A stretch of 64,000 bases of DNA from CAVPGP01 sp963718065 (GCA_963718065.1 CAVQYE010000018.1:1-64000), one strand, 5' to 3'. Numbered from the stretch's first letter, positions 8,364 to 17,207 are shown. Numbers and translations are program-made. The notes: a model not told the origin generated them from the sequence alone.

Positions 8364-9222
8364 CGTCGGAGAACCAGAAGAAGCCCACCGTGCCGGGGCC
8401 GGCGTGGGCCCCCACGACGGCCCCGAGCGTGGTGGCGATCTCGACCGTGGCCTGCGGTCGCACGTGCTCGACGAGCTCCGTCAGCGCCTTGAGCCGGTCG
8501 GGCGCATCGGCGTGCGCGATCCCGACGCGGAGGTTCGTGTCGTCGAGGCGCGTCGTCGACTCGAACATCTCCTGGAACTGCATGAACGCCTTGTGGTTCC
8601 CGCGGACGCGCTTGATCGGCTCGACCTCGCCGTCACGGATCGCGAGGATCGGCTTCACGTGCAGGAGGTTGCCCGCGAAGGCGGCGGCGCGGCCGATCCG
8701 CCCGCCCTTGGCGAGGTACTCGAGCGTGTCGACGGTGAAGAGCAGGCCCGCATCGAGCGGGTAGCGCTCGATCAGCTCGGCGATCTCCTCGTCGGTCGTG
8801 CCCCGCTCGAGCCGGCGCTGGATCGCGAGCGCGAGCATCGCGATCGCGGCCGAGGCCGTCTGGGAGTCGTAGACGCGGACGCGATCGCCCTCGAGCTCTC
8901 CCGCCGCCGTGCGCGCGCTCTGTGCTGTGCCCGAGAGCTTGGCCGAGATGTGCATGGAGACGATCCGCTCGTAGCCCGACAGCTCCTCGTAGGCGGCCAG
9001 GAAGTCGCCCGGGGTCGGCTGGGACGTCGTCGGCAGCTCGGTCGCTGTCCGCAGCCGCGCGTAGAACGCCGCCGGGGAGAGCTCCTCGTAGTCCTTGAAG
9101 CTCTCGTCGCCGAAGCGGACGTAGAGCGGCACGACGCGCCAGTTCGCGAACCGCGTCGGCGCCTCCGGGAAGTCGGCGGTCGAGTCGAGCACGATGGCGG
9201 TGTTCTCGTTGGTCAGCTGCAC
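8356..9222 (-). CDS. DegV family fatty-acid-binding protein (FakB-like)
   Basis: 288 residues with the DegV signatures: the N-terminal IVLDSTADFP loop, PLYVRFGDESF, LPTTSQPTPGDF and the SMHISAKLSGT phosphate/carboxylate loop. FakB proteins hold a fatty acid while FakA phosphorylates it to acyl-phosphate for phospholipid synthesis. A FakA-like DAK2 gene lies about 430 bp upstream in the same orientation, which supports that role. A single-domain response regulator sits between the two, ending 5 bp before this start. Confidence 0.9.
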   Translation of the reverse strand: MQLTNENTAIVLDSTADFPEAPTRFANWRVVPLYVRFGDESFKDYEELSPAAFYARLRTATELPTTSQPTPGDFLAAYEELSGYERIVSMHISAKLSGTAQSARTAAGELEGDRVRVYDSQTASAAIAMLALAIQRRLERGTTDEEIAELIERYPLDAGLLFTVDTLEYLAKGGRIGRAAAFAGNLLHVKPILAIRDGEVEPIKRVRGNHKAFMQFQEMFESTTRLDDTNLRVGIAHADAPDRLKALTELVEHVRPQATVEIATTLGAVVGAHAGPGTVGFFWFSDAS

Positions 9223-9227
9223 GTCGA

Positions 9228-9605
9228 TCAGCGGCCCGCGGCGGAGTGGATGGCGGCGATGATCTCATCAAGCTCCTCGTCCTTGGTGAGACAGGCGACG
9301 GCTCCCGCCTCGATGATCGCCCTCGCCTCGCGCCGGGAGACGGACGCGGTGAGGCAGACGATGGGCGTTCCCGGGTAGGCCTCGAGGATGGCGCGCGTCG
9401 CCTGCTCGCCGTCGAGGCCGGGCAGGCGGTAGTCCATCAGCACCACGTCGGGCGAATACTCGCCGACGGCGGCCACGGCGGCCGACCCGTTGTCGATCGT
9501 CGCGACGAGGTCGATCTCGGGCCGCAGGTCGAAGAGAAGCTCGAGCGCGTCGCGGAAGATCTTGTTGTCTTCGACCACGACCAGCCGAATCTGGTTGACG
9601 CTCAC
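9228..9605 (-). CDS. Single-domain response regulator (receiver only)
   Basis: 125 residues, a complete receiver and nothing else: acidic pair VVEDN, phospho-acceptor Asp in VVLMDYRLPG, the Thr of CLTAS and the Lys of CLTKDEE. There is no output domain and no adjacent kinase. It lies between dak2/fakA and degV/fakB on the same strand, so it may modulate that pathway by protein contact or act as a phosphate shuttle. Function is inferred from position only. Confidence 0.87.
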   Translation of the reverse strand: MSVNQIRLVVVEDNKIFRDALELLFDLRPEIDLVATIDNGSAAVAAVGEYSPDVVLMDYRLPGLDGEQATRAILEAYPGTPIVCLTASVSRREARAIIEAGAVACLTKDEELDEIIAAIHSAAGR

Positions 9606-9651
9606 TCGCTGTGACTTGCCCCGAGGCTGCGAGGTCGAAAACCTCCTCGGC

Positions 9652-11223
9652 CTATTCGGCCGAGAGCAAGAGTTGATAGTGCGGCTGTCCGCCGTCGTGA
9701 ACTTCGAGCTCGACCTCCGGATGCTCGCTCTCGACGCGGGAGACGACGCCGTTCAGCACGGGAGCATTGTCCCCGGTGAGCATCATCAGGACGCCGCGGG
9801 GCTGGGCGAGCAGCCGCTCGACCACCGCGCCGGCGACCTCGTCGAAAGCGTCACCGCCCGCGACCGCCTCGCCCTCGACCAGGCCGAGGAACGAGCCCTT
9901 GCGGATCTCCAGCCCGTTCATTTCGACGTCGCGTGACGCGATCGTGACGGCGCCGGTCGCGACCTCGAGCAACGTCTCGCTCATCTCCGCGGTGTTCTCC
10001 TCTGCGCTGCGCGCCGGGTCGAAGGAGACCATCGCCGCGAGACCGGCCTGGAGCGAGAGGGTCGGCAGCACGCTGACCGGCTTCGACGCGTGCTCGGCCG
10101 CCTGCTCGGCGCTCATGAAGACGTTCTTGTTGTTCGGCAGCACCACGGCCTCGCCGGCGGGCGACGCCTCGATCGCCGCGAGGATCTCCGCGGTCGACGG
10201 GTTCATCGTCTTGCCGCCGTCGATCGCATGCGCGCCGAGGCTCTCGAAGAGCGCGCGGTTGCCCGACCCGACGGTGACGACGATCGCGTCGGTCGTGCCG
10301 ACTGCCTGCTCCTGGGCCCGCGGCACCGCCTCGAACAGCCGCTCGGAGCGCTGCACCGTCTGCTCGTGCATGTTCGCGATCTCGACGCCCGAGATCACGC
10401 CTTGTGCCACACCGAGCGAGAGCGCTCGCCCGGGATCGTCGGTGTGCACGTGCACCTTCAGCGCCGAGGGATCGCCGACGACGAGCAGCGAGTCTCCGAG
10501 CTCGTCCAGCTCGTCCTCGAGCGTCTCGGCTTCGAGGTTCTCGCCCTCGACGAGGAACACCGTGCAGTACCGATACTGCGAGAGCTCCTGGTGCATCGCC
10601 TGCACAGCATGATCCTCGTGAGCTTGCGGCACCATGGGAAGCTCTTCGCCGTTCAGCGCAGCGCTGATGCCGCGCACGATCTCGACGAGCCCGGCTGCGC
10701 CCGAGTCGACGACGCCCGCCTCCTTGAGCACGTCGAGCATCTCGGTTGTGCGCAAGACGGTGTCCTCGCCGCGCGCGACGAGCTTCGGCAGGAGCTCGGC
10801 GGGCTGCAGGTCGCGATGCGCCTCCGCCTCCTCGGCGAGCTCGCGGATCGCTGTCAGCATCGTGCCTTCCACGGGGCGGCGCACCGCGCGATACGCGGCG
10901 TCGGAGGCAGAGCGAACGGCCTTCGCGAAGTCGTCCGACTCGGCGAGGACGTCGGCGGAGCCGCGAACGATCTGCGAGAGGATGACGCCTGAGTTGCCCC
11001 GCGCGCCCATCAGCGCCGCGCGGCTGATCTCCTTCGCGATCGTCGCGCGATCGCCGGCCGTCGAAGCCTGCACCGCCTCGTCGATCGCGCGCACGGTCAG
11101 CGTCAGGTTCGTGCCGGTGTCGCCGTCGGGCACCGGATAGACGTTCAGGTCGTCGATGTGTCGCCGGCTCGCCTCCATCGCCGCCAAGGCGCCGCGCGAG
11201 AGCTCCCGGATTCGCTCGATCAT
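9652..11223 (-). CDS. fakA: DAK2 domain protein, fatty acid kinase FakA-like
   Basis: 523 residues. The N-terminal DAK2/DhaL kinase domain carries NVYPVPDGDTGTNLTLT (metal-ATP Asp cluster) and ALMGARGNSGVILSQI. The C-terminal half has the FakB-contact domain (VVTVGSGNRALFESLGAH, LPNNKNVFMSAEQAA). The ATG at 11223 overlaps the stop of the Asp23 gene (ATGA), as in the widespread rpmB-asp23-dak2 order. Expected reaction: ATP-dependent phosphorylation of FakB-bound fatty acid. Length fits FakA (about 550). Confidence 0.92.
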   Translation of the reverse strand: MIERIRELSRGALAAMEASRRHIDDLNVYPVPDGDTGTNLTLTVRAIDEAVQASTAGDRATIAKEISRAALMGARGNSGVILSQIVRGSADVLAESDDFAKAVRSASDAAYRAVRRPVEGTMLTAIRELAEEAEAHRDLQPAELLPKLVARGEDTVLRTTEMLDVLKEAGVVDSGAAGLVEIVRGISAALNGEELPMVPQAHEDHAVQAMHQELSQYRYCTVFLVEGENLEAETLEDELDELGDSLLVVGDPSALKVHVHTDDPGRALSLGVAQGVISGVEIANMHEQTVQRSERLFEAVPRAQEQAVGTTDAIVVTVGSGNRALFESLGAHAIDGGKTMNPSTAEILAAIEASPAGEAVVLPNNKNVFMSAEQAAEHASKPVSVLPTLSLQAGLAAMVSFDPARSAEENTAEMSETLLEVATGAVTIASRDVEMNGLEIRKGSFLGLVEGEAVAGGDAFDEVAGAVVERLLAQPRGVLMMLTGDNAPVLNGVVSRVESEHPEVELEVHDGGQPHYQLLLSAE

Positions 11224-11561
11224 GCGGAGCGCTTGACCTTCTGGATGTGCACCTCGACGGCGTCGACGCCGACCCCGGTCATCCGCTCGACCTCGTATGC
11301 GACGCGCGAGCGGACGGTCGCCGCGACCTCGGCCAGGTTCAGCCCATGCTCGATCGCGACGTGGAGCGCGATCCGGAGCGTGCCGTCGCGGGCGTCGATC
11401 TGAATGCCGTCCTTGCGGAGCAGCTTGCCAGCGAGGCTCGGCGCCTCGAGGCCGACGACCCCGTAGCACTCGGCGGCGGTGTGCTCGACGATCTGGGCGA
11501 CCGCGTCCGTCGAGATCGTGACGGCGCCGAGCTCGGACGGGATCGAGAGATGCTCTGTCAC
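11220..11561 (-). CDS. Asp23/Gls24 family protein
   Basis: 113 residues, the complete Asp23 domain (DUF322): ISTDAVAQIVEHTAAECYGVVGL at the start, then a beta-rich core and a C-terminal EVHIQKVK. It lies between rpmB and fakA, the usual position for this conserved envelope-associated small protein, and is coupled to fakA by a 4-bp overlap. Precise function in this group is unknown. Confidence 0.9.
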   Translation of the reverse strand: MTEHLSIPSELGAVTISTDAVAQIVEHTAAECYGVVGLEAPSLAGKLLRKDGIQIDARDGTLRIALHVAIEHGLNLAEVAATVRSRVAYEVERMTGVGVDAVEVHIQKVKRSA

Positions 11562-11615
11562 GCAGGGTTGGACCCTACTTGGCCCCGGAAGGTTGCTCCG
11601 GAAGGAGCCCGCGTC

Positions 11616-11807
11616 TTAAAGGGCTTTGGTGACCTTGCCGCCCTTGAGGCAGCGCGTGCAGACGTACGCGCGCGTCGGCGACCCCTTGAGGAGCACGCGG
11701 ACACGCTGAAGATTTGGGTTGAAGCGGCGCTTCGTGGCGACCATCGAGTGGCTCCGGTTGTTGCCGAAGCCGGGCTTCTTCCCGCAGATGGAGCAGACCT
11801 TGGACAT
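11616..11807 (-). CDS. rpmB: 50S ribosomal protein L28
   Basis: 63 residues, full length. Starts MSKVCSICGKKPGFGNNRSHS, with the signature TKRRFNPNLQRVRV. Two CxxC pairs (CSIC and CTRC) mark the zinc-binding form of L28. It has its own short leader and precedes asp23-fakA, a classic syntenic block. Confidence 0.97.
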   Translation of the reverse strand: MSKVCSICGKKPGFGNNRSHSMVATKRRFNPNLQRVRVLLKGSPTRAYVCTRCLKGGKVTKAL

Positions 11808-11862
11808 CGACGGCGGAGTGTAGCGAAACCTCGGCGAGGCCAGAAACGGGCCGGCGGGCGGC

Positions 11863-12342
11863 TCAGACGGCCTGCCAGGCGGGCGGCCACGTGACCTGGC
11901 CGCGGTGGTGGGGCTCGTACGCGCCGAGGCATTTCACCATCCACGCCTCGTCGTCCACGACGACCGGCGCCTCGATGCCGAGCTTGCCCGCCTGCTCGAA
12001 GCCGAAGCGGCGGTAGAAGCCCGGATGGCCCAGCACGAGGACGAGCGGCTCGCCCAGCGTCTCCGCCGCGGCGAGAGCCGTCTCGGTGAGCGCCGTGCCG
12101 ATGCCGTGCCGCTGGTGGTCCGGGCGCACCGAGAGCGGTCCGAGCTGCAGCACCGGCCTTCCCTCGAGGCTCACCTCGCTCAGCAGCACATGGCCGACGA
12201 CCTCGCCCTCGTCGTCTGCGACCAGTGAGATCACCGGCGTCAGGAGCGTGACGAGGAATGCCTCCTCCGGCCTGCCGAACGCAAGCTCGGTGACGCGCCC
12301 GATCGCCTCCTCGTCGCCGGGCTGCTGTGGACGGACGATCAA
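11863..12342 (-). CDS. GNAT family N-acetyltransferase
   Basis: 159 residues. The acetyl-CoA binding motif A is visible (LSVRPDHQRHGIGTALTETAL), followed by LVLVLGHPGFYRRFGFEQAG, which places it near the YhbS-like group. It uses a TTG start in a TTGA overlap with the repaired ribH stop, so it is the last gene of the riboflavin operon. The substrate cannot be told from sequence. Reading straight through from ribH without the frame correction would give an artificial fusion of the two. Confidence 0.8.
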   Translation of the reverse strand: MIVRPQQPGDEEAIGRVTELAFGRPEEAFLVTLLTPVISLVADDEGEVVGHVLLSEVSLEGRPVLQLGPLSVRPDHQRHGIGTALTETALAAAETLGEPLVLVLGHPGFYRRFGFEQAGKLGIEAPVVVDDEAWMVKCLGAYEPHHRGQVTWPPAWQAV

Positions 12343-13368
12343 CCGGTCTTTGCCGAGGCGCGGAGCTTGGCGAACACGTCGGCCATCTCGAGGGCGCTCT
12401 GCACCGCCTCGCCTGCTTTGTGGATGCGCGCCTCGGCCTGCTCGAGCGTGTCGCAAGTGAGGACGCCGAAGGCAACCGGCACGCCGGTCTCGATCTGTGC
12501 GAGCTGCAGGCCGCTGGCCGCCTCGCGTGGCGACGAAGTCGAAATGCGGAGTACCGCCGCGGATCACCGCGCCGAGGGCGACGATGCACGCGTAGCGGCG
12601 CGTCTTGGCGAGCGCCATCGCCGCAAGCGGCAGCTCGAACGCGCCGGGAACGGGCATGACCGTGATCGCGTCCGGCGCAACGCCCGCCTCGGCGAGGGCC
12701 TGGAGCGCGGTCTCGAGCATCCGGTTCGTGATCGCCCCGTTGAAGCGGCTGACGACGATGCCGACCGCACGGCGCTCGCCGCGCGGCTCACCCTCGAGAA
12801 TGGAGTATCCCGGCGGGATGTCGAGCTCGCCGCCAGCGTGCTGCAACGCCGCAGGCGCCTCGGGCTCTGGCTCTGGCTCCGGCTCTGGCTCCGGCTCGGG
12901 CTCCGGCTCTTCGTCCGGCTCGGCCTCGGGCTCGGCGGCCTCCTCGGGCGATTCGTCGGGCTCGGGCTCGGCCCACTGCTCCTCGTGGTGATGCTCGGCG
13001 GAGATGTCCAGCGCCTCCTCGGAGTCCGTGTCGGGTTCTGCCGCTGTCTCGGCCGCGGCCTCAGGCTCGGCGTCGGACTCGGGATCGGGCTGCGCGTCGG
13101 CCGCGAGCGGCTCGGACTCGGCGGCGGGCGCGGACTCGTCTCCGGAAGCGGCCTCGCCGGGCAATGCAGCCTCCTCAGGCAATGCAGCCTCGTCAGGCAG
13201 GGCGGCGGCGACGGGCTCCGGCTCGGCGGGCGGCGAGTCCTCGCGCGCGTACGCCTCGCGCTCCTCGCGGGTGTGCGGCGCCTCGTCGGGGTCGCCGGCC
13301 CAGTTCGGCTGGGGCCAGCCCTCGAACTCGTCGCGCTCGTCGGCTTCGCTGCGTGGCCGCTCGCTCAT
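12339..13368 (-). CDS. ribH: Lumazine synthase with a long acidic N-terminal extension (+1 frame break)
   Basis: RibH condenses the ribityl-aminouracil intermediate with dihydroxybutanone phosphate to make lumazine. The enzyme domain starts near residue 198 (RRAVGIVVSRFNGAITNRML; MPVPGAFELPLA; GAVIRGGTPHFDFVAT). Its end (EAASGLQLAQIETGVPVAFGVLT...) lies in the next frame: one extra base at about 12524-12533 must be dropped, after which the stop falls at 12339. The span is 3n+1, consistent with a single insertion. The first 195 residues are Glu/Pro/Ala-rich low complexity with an EP-repeat run and the imperfect repeat LPDEAA/LPEEAA/LPGEAA. Normal RibH has about 155 residues. The ATG overlaps the ribAB stop. 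Confidence 0.87.
12863..12910. repeat. Hexanucleotide low-complexity run inside ribH
   Basis: About eight imperfect copies of GGCTCC/GGCTCT (plus-strand sense) encode the Glu-Pro run of the RibH extension. Such runs change length by slippage, so the tail length may vary among strains. Confidence 0.8.
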
Positions 13369-14645
13369 TCGTCACTCGCCATGTCGGGGGACAGCTCCTG
13401 GTCGGGTTGGAACTTCAGGTCCTGATGATGGAGCCGGTGGCCGAGCTTATCCCGCTTGGCGGCGAGATAGCTGCGGTTCTCGGCGTTCGGCGGCACCTCG
13501 ATCGGAACCTGCTCGACGACGTCGAGCCCGAAGCCCTGGATGCCCGTCAGCTTGCGCGGGTTGTTCGTCAGGATGCGGATCGTCGAGAGGCCGAGGTCGG
13601 CCAGGATCTGATTGCCGATCGCGTAGTCGCGCGCATCGGCCGGGAAGCCGAGCTCGAGGTTCGCCTCGACCGTGTCGCGGCCCTGCTCCTGGAGCTCGTA
13701 CGCCTTCAGCTTCGCGAGCAGCCCGATCCCGCGCCCCTCCTGCGCCATGTAGAGCAGCACGCCGTGCTCCTCGGCGCCGATCCGCTGCAGCGCCAGCTCA
13801 AGCTGCTCGCCGCAGTCGCAGCGGAGTGAGTGGAAGACGTCGCCGGTGAGGCACTCCGAGTGGACGCGGACGAGCACGTTCGAAGCGCCGTCGACGTCGC
13901 CCTTGACGAGCGCGACATGGTGCTTCCCCGTCAGCTTCTCGCGGAAGGCGACCGCCTTGAACTCGCCGTACTCGGTCGGCATCCGCACTTCCGAGGTGCG
14001 CTCGACGAGCTTCTCGTGCCGGCGCCGGTACTCGACGAGATCGGCAACGGAGATCAGCTTCAACCCATGCTGCTCGCAATACGGAATCAGGTCCGGAACG
14101 CGGGCCATCGTCCCGTCCTCGTTCATGATCTCGCAGACGACCCCGGCCGGCGTCACCCCCGCCAGGCTCGCGAGGTCGACGGCCGCCTCGGTCTGGCCGA
14201 TGCGCTCGAGGACGCCGCCGGGCTTCGCGCGCAGCGGGAAGACGTGCCCCGGCTGGACGAGGTCGTCCGGCTTCGCGTCCGGGCGGATCGCGACCTGAAT
14301 CGTGTGCGAGCGGTCGTGCGCCGAGATGCCGGTCGTCACGCCCTCGCGCGCCTCGATCGAGACGGTGAACGCAGTGCCGAGCGGCGCCTCGTTGTGCTCG
14401 GTCATCGGGCGCAGGCTCAGCCGGTCGGCGTGGTCCTCGGTCAGGCAGAGGCAGATCAGCCCGCGCGCGTGCGTGGCCATGAAGTTGACCGCCTCGGGCG
14501 TCGCGAACTGGGCGGCGATCACGAGGTCGCCCTCGTTCTCGCGGTCGGGATCGTCGACGACGACGACGAAGCGTCCGGCCTTGATGTCCTCGATCGCCGC
14601 CTCGACGGTGGCGAAGGGGTTGGGGCTCTCGGGGACGGCGACCAT
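13365..14645 (-). CDS. ribBA: Bifunctional DHBP synthase / GTP cyclohydrolase II
   Basis: 426 residues, fused enzyme of riboflavin synthesis. The N-terminal RibB half (1-205) has DDPDRENEGDLVIAAQ and HARGLICLCL, with the HDRSHT region; it makes DHBP from ribulose 5-phosphate. The C-terminal RibA half has the zinc motif CLTGDVFHSLRCDCG, RVHSECLTGD and QEGRGIGL, then NNPRKL. Both halves look catalytically complete. The stop overlaps the ribH start; ribE ends 9 bp upstream. Confidence 0.96.
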   Translation of the reverse strand: MVAVPESPNPFATVEAAIEDIKAGRFVVVVDDPDRENEGDLVIAAQFATPEAVNFMATHARGLICLCLTEDHADRLSLRPMTEHNEAPLGTAFTVSIEAREGVTTGISAHDRSHTIQVAIRPDAKPDDLVQPGHVFPLRAKPGGVLERIGQTEAAVDLASLAGVTPAGVVCEIMNEDGTMARVPDLIPYCEQHGLKLISVADLVEYRRRHEKLVERTSEVRMPTEYGEFKAVAFREKLTGKHHVALVKGDVDGASNVLVRVHSECLTGDVFHSLRCDCGEQLELALQRIGAEEHGVLLYMAQEGRGIGLLAKLKAYELQEQGRDTVEANLELGFPADARDYAIGNQILADLGLSTIRILTNNPRKLTGIQGFGLDVVEQVPIEVPPNAENRSYLAAKRDKLGHRLHHQDLKFQPDQELSPDMASDE

Positions 14646-14654
14646 CCCCGAAGG

Positions 14655-15243
14655 CTACCGGGGGAGCAGGCGCTCGACGTACTTCGCGAGCACGTCTGCC
14701 TCGAGATTCACGGTGCGGCCGGGCGCGAAGTCGCCGAGGGTCGTCTCGACGAGGGTGTGCGGGATCAGCGCCACGGCGAACCCGTCGTCGTCCAGCGCCG
14801 CGACGGTCAGCGAGACGCCGTCGACGGCGATCGACCCCTTCTCGACGACGTAGCGCAGCACCTCGCCGGGCGCGTCGAACCAGATGCGGCGCCCCTCCCC
14901 TTCGGGCTCGACGGAGCGAACGCTGCCAACGGCGTCGACATGCCCCTGCATCATGTGCCCGCCGAGCGGGTCGCCGGCGCGGAGCGCAGACTCGAGGTTG
15001 ACCTGCGCCGCCCGGGGCCAGGCCGCCGAGCGAGGTGCGCTCGAGCGTCTCCGGCACCGCGTCGAACCCGAGCGTCCCGTCCTCGATCGCGACGACGGTC
15101 AGGCAGCAGCCGTTGATGGCGACCGAGTCGCCGAGGGCGACGCCCGTCGACGTGGCCGGCGCCTCGATGCGAAGGCGGATGCCGGCAGCACCGCCGTTGA
15201 CGGCTGCGACGCGGCCTTTCTCCCGGACGATTCCCGTGAACAT
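14655..15243 (-). CDS. ribE: Riboflavin synthase alpha chain (+1 frame break)
   Basis: RibE dismutates two lumazines to riboflavin. It starts MFTGIVREKGRV at 15243; a TTG four codons upstream is possible. The first barrel ends ...ETLERTSLGGLAPG. The second barrel resumes in another frame as VNLESALRAGDPLGGHMMQGHVDAVG... and ends KYVERLLPR. One extra base at about 15005-15015 accounts for the break; the span is 3n+1. Both lumazine-binding repeats are otherwise intact, with GHMMQGHVD conserved, so decay is unlikely. Confidence 0.88.
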
Positions 15244-15279
15244 GGGCTGGTTCAAGGCTAGCGGTGACGGCGATGTACA

Positions 15280-15308
15280 CCTACATCACGGGTGATGTAG
15301 GCCTACAC
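15280..15308. promoter_or_regulatory. Overlapping palindromes upstream of ribE
   Basis: A perfect 10-bp inverted repeat (CCTACATCAC, 2-base spacer, GTGATGTAGG) spans 15280-15301. It overlaps a perfect 12-mer palindrome TGTAGGCCTACA at 15297-15308. They lie 37 bp before ribE. There is no T tract, so an operator is more likely than a terminator. No FMN riboswitch consensus is seen here. Confidence 0.45.
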
Positions 15309-15353
15309 ACACCCTTTCCGGGAGCGTCCGGTTCGGCCGCCATGCGGCCCGGC

Positions 15354-15602
15354 TCAGCCGAGGGCGAGCGCTTCGATCGTCTCGCGTACGACCATCTCGA
15401 GGTCGCCGCGTGACGTGCCGCGATCGAGCTCCTGCAGCAGCTCGTCGACTGCTTCCGCCTGATCGGCCGAGAGCGCGACGACGCCGATCGCCTCCATCCG
15501 CACGCGGAGCTCCTGATCGCCGACGTGCCGCGCAAGCCAACGTGACAGGAGCGTGATCAGCTCGTCGTCGGCGCGGAAAGGACCGTCAGGGTTCGTGGAC
15601 AT
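15354..15602 (-). CDS. Small conserved-looking helical protein (unknown)
   Basis: 82 residues (MSTNPDGPFRADDELITLL...), predicted largely helical and acidic, with no cysteines and no membrane segment. It begins 17 bp inside the ribD 3' end, so it is translationally coupled to ribD and sits between ribD and ribE. That position suggests a role tied to flavin synthesis, but no domain is recognised. Confidence 0.6.
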   Translation of the reverse strand: MSTNPDGPFRADDELITLLSRWLARHVGDQELRVRMEAIGVVALSADQAEAVDELLQELDRGTSRGDLEMVVRETIEALALG

Positions 15603-16524
15603 AAGCCGCAAGAAGCACGTCCTCGCCGGCCGGACTGGCGTGCAGCCGCGAGAGCGTGCGTGCGGAGGGTAGCGCAGCAACGAGAGCGGCTGCACCCGAG
15701 CCGGCCAGCTTCGGCGCGACGAAGACGAGCAGCTTGTCGACCAGATCGGCCTCGAGAAACGCACCGGCAAGGGTCGGGCCGCCCTCCAGAAGGAGCGACT
15801 GCACGCCCTCGCCGGCAAGCCGCGTCAGCGCCTCCTCGAGAGGCCCGCCGACGAGCTCCAGCTCCGAGTCGCCGGGCAAAGGCCCCTTGCCGAAGACGAG
15901 TCGCCGCGGCTGGCGGGATGCATCGACGTCGCGCGCGTCGAGGCGCGGCGCATCGGCCCGGAATGTCCCCATTCCCACGGCAACCGCATCGACGCGGGCG
16001 CGCAGCTCGTGAACGAGTCTGCGACTCTCTTCACCGGAGATCCACCGCTCGCCCGGCATAGTCACGCGCCCATCGAGCGTCATCGCGACCTTGTACGTGA
16101 CGAACGGGCGACCCAGCGTGACCCACGTCCGCCAGGCCTCGTTCTGACGCCGCGCCTCGAAGGAGTCGACGAGCTCGACCTCGACGCCGGCGGCGCGGAG
16201 CTTCTCGACACCGCCGGCTGCCTTCGGATTGGGATCGCGCGAGCCGACGACGACCTTCGCGACCCCCGCCTCGATCACTGCGTCCGCACACGGCGGCGAC
16301 GTGCCGTGATGGGCACACGGCTCCATCGTCACGAAGAGGGTCGCGCCACGCGCACGGTCGCCCGCGGCCGCGAGCGCGACCACCTCGCCGTGACGTCCGT
16401 CCGCCTCGGTCGATCCCTCGCCCACGACCTCGCCGTCACGCACGAGCACGGCGGCGACGTCCGGCTTGGGGTGCGCCCGGCCGAGCGTCGACTCCGCGAG
16501 TGCCAGCGCGCGATCGAGGCTCAT
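15586..16524 (-). CDS. ribD: Bifunctional pyrimidine deaminase/reductase RibD
   Basis: 312 residues. The N-terminal deaminase has the zinc site (HGEVVAL; PCAHHGTSPPCADA) and GSRDPNPKAAGGVEKLRAAG. The C-terminal reductase has FVTYKVAMTLDGRV, WISGEESRR, VGMGTFRADAPRLDAR and LLLEGGPTLAGAF. It catalyses the second and third steps from GTP towards riboflavin. Starts in an ATGA overlap with rpe. The enzyme is slightly shorter than E. coli RibD (367), mostly at the N-terminus. Confidence 0.95.
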   Translation of the reverse strand: MSLDRALALAESTLGRAHPKPDVAAVLVRDGEVVGEGSTEADGRHGEVVALAAAGDRARGATLFVTMEPCAHHGTSPPCADAVIEAGVAKVVVGSRDPNPKAAGGVEKLRAAGVEVELVDSFEARRQNEAWRTWVTLGRPFVTYKVAMTLDGRVTMPGERWISGEESRRLVHELRARVDAVAVGMGTFRADAPRLDARDVDASRQPRRLVFGKGPLPGDSELELVGGPLEEALTRLAGEGVQSLLLEGGPTLAGAFLEADLVDKLLVFVAPKLAGSGAAALVAALPSARTLSRLHASPAGEDVLLAAYVHEP

Positions 16525-17198
16525 GCGAGCTCGTCGACGAGACGCCGGTACGCGCGCGCCGGATCCTCGCCGGCGAAGACGGCGGCGCCTGCGATGAAGA
16601 GATCCGCACCCGCCTCTCGCACTGTGCGGATGTTGTCCTCGTCGATGCCGCCGTCGACCTGGACGTACACACCGTCAGGGAGCAGCTCGCGCAAACGCCG
16701 GATGCGGTCGAGCGCCTCGGGCATGAACTTCTGACCGGAATAGCCGGGATGGATCGACATGCAGAGAACGAGATCGACGCCCTCGGCGACCACCGCGGCA
16801 TCGTCCGGGCTGGTCTCCGGGTTGAACGCCATCCCGACCTCGAGCCCCTGCTCGCGGGCGGCGCGGATCGTCGCCGGCACGTCGTCGACGGCCTCGTAGT
16901 GGAACGTGACGCTGTCGGCGCCCGCGGCCGCGAAGGCGGCGAAGTGCTTGACCGGGTTCTCGACCATCAGGTGCACGTCGAAGCGCCCGTCCCGCGCGTG
17001 GCCGAACGGTGCGATCGACTGCAGGACGATCGGCCCGATCGTGACCGGCTCGACGAAGTGGCCGTCGCCGACGTCGAAGTGGAACACCCGGCAGCCCGCG
17101 TCGAGGAGCGTCTCCATCTGCTCGCCGAGCCGCGCGAAGTCGGCCGCGTAGAGCGACGGCTCGACTTCGGTCGTGCGAATCCAGTCGCTCCAGGGCAC
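16521..17198 (-). CDS. rpe: Ribulose-phosphate 3-epimerase
   Basis: 225 residues, TIM barrel. Catalytic and metal motifs are present: PSLYAADFARLG, FHFDVGDGHFV (first Asp), DVHLMVENP (His), MSIHPGYSGQKF and QVDGGIDEDNI (second Asp). It interconverts ribulose and xylulose 5-phosphate and so supplies the RibB substrate, which fits its place before ribD. 9 bp downstream of rsmB. Confidence 0.96.
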   Translation of the reverse strand: MPWSDWIRTTEVEPSLYAADFARLGEQMETLLDAGCRVFHFDVGDGHFVEPVTIGPIVLQSIAPFGHARDGRFDVHLMVENPVKHFAAFAAAGADSVTFHYEAVDDVPATIRAAREQGLEVGMAFNPETSPDDAAVVAEGVDLVLCMSIHPGYSGQKFMPEALDRIRRLRELLPDGVYVQVDGGIDEDNIRTVREAGADLFIAGAAVFAGEDPARAYRRLVDELA

Positions 17199-17207
17199 GA
17201 TGCGAGT

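Noticed and set aside
11863..13368. A RibH-acetyltransferase fusion protein
   Set aside because: It arises only by reading through a frame break; the proper RibH C-terminus and stop lie in the neighbouring frame, and the acetyltransferase has its own TTG start.
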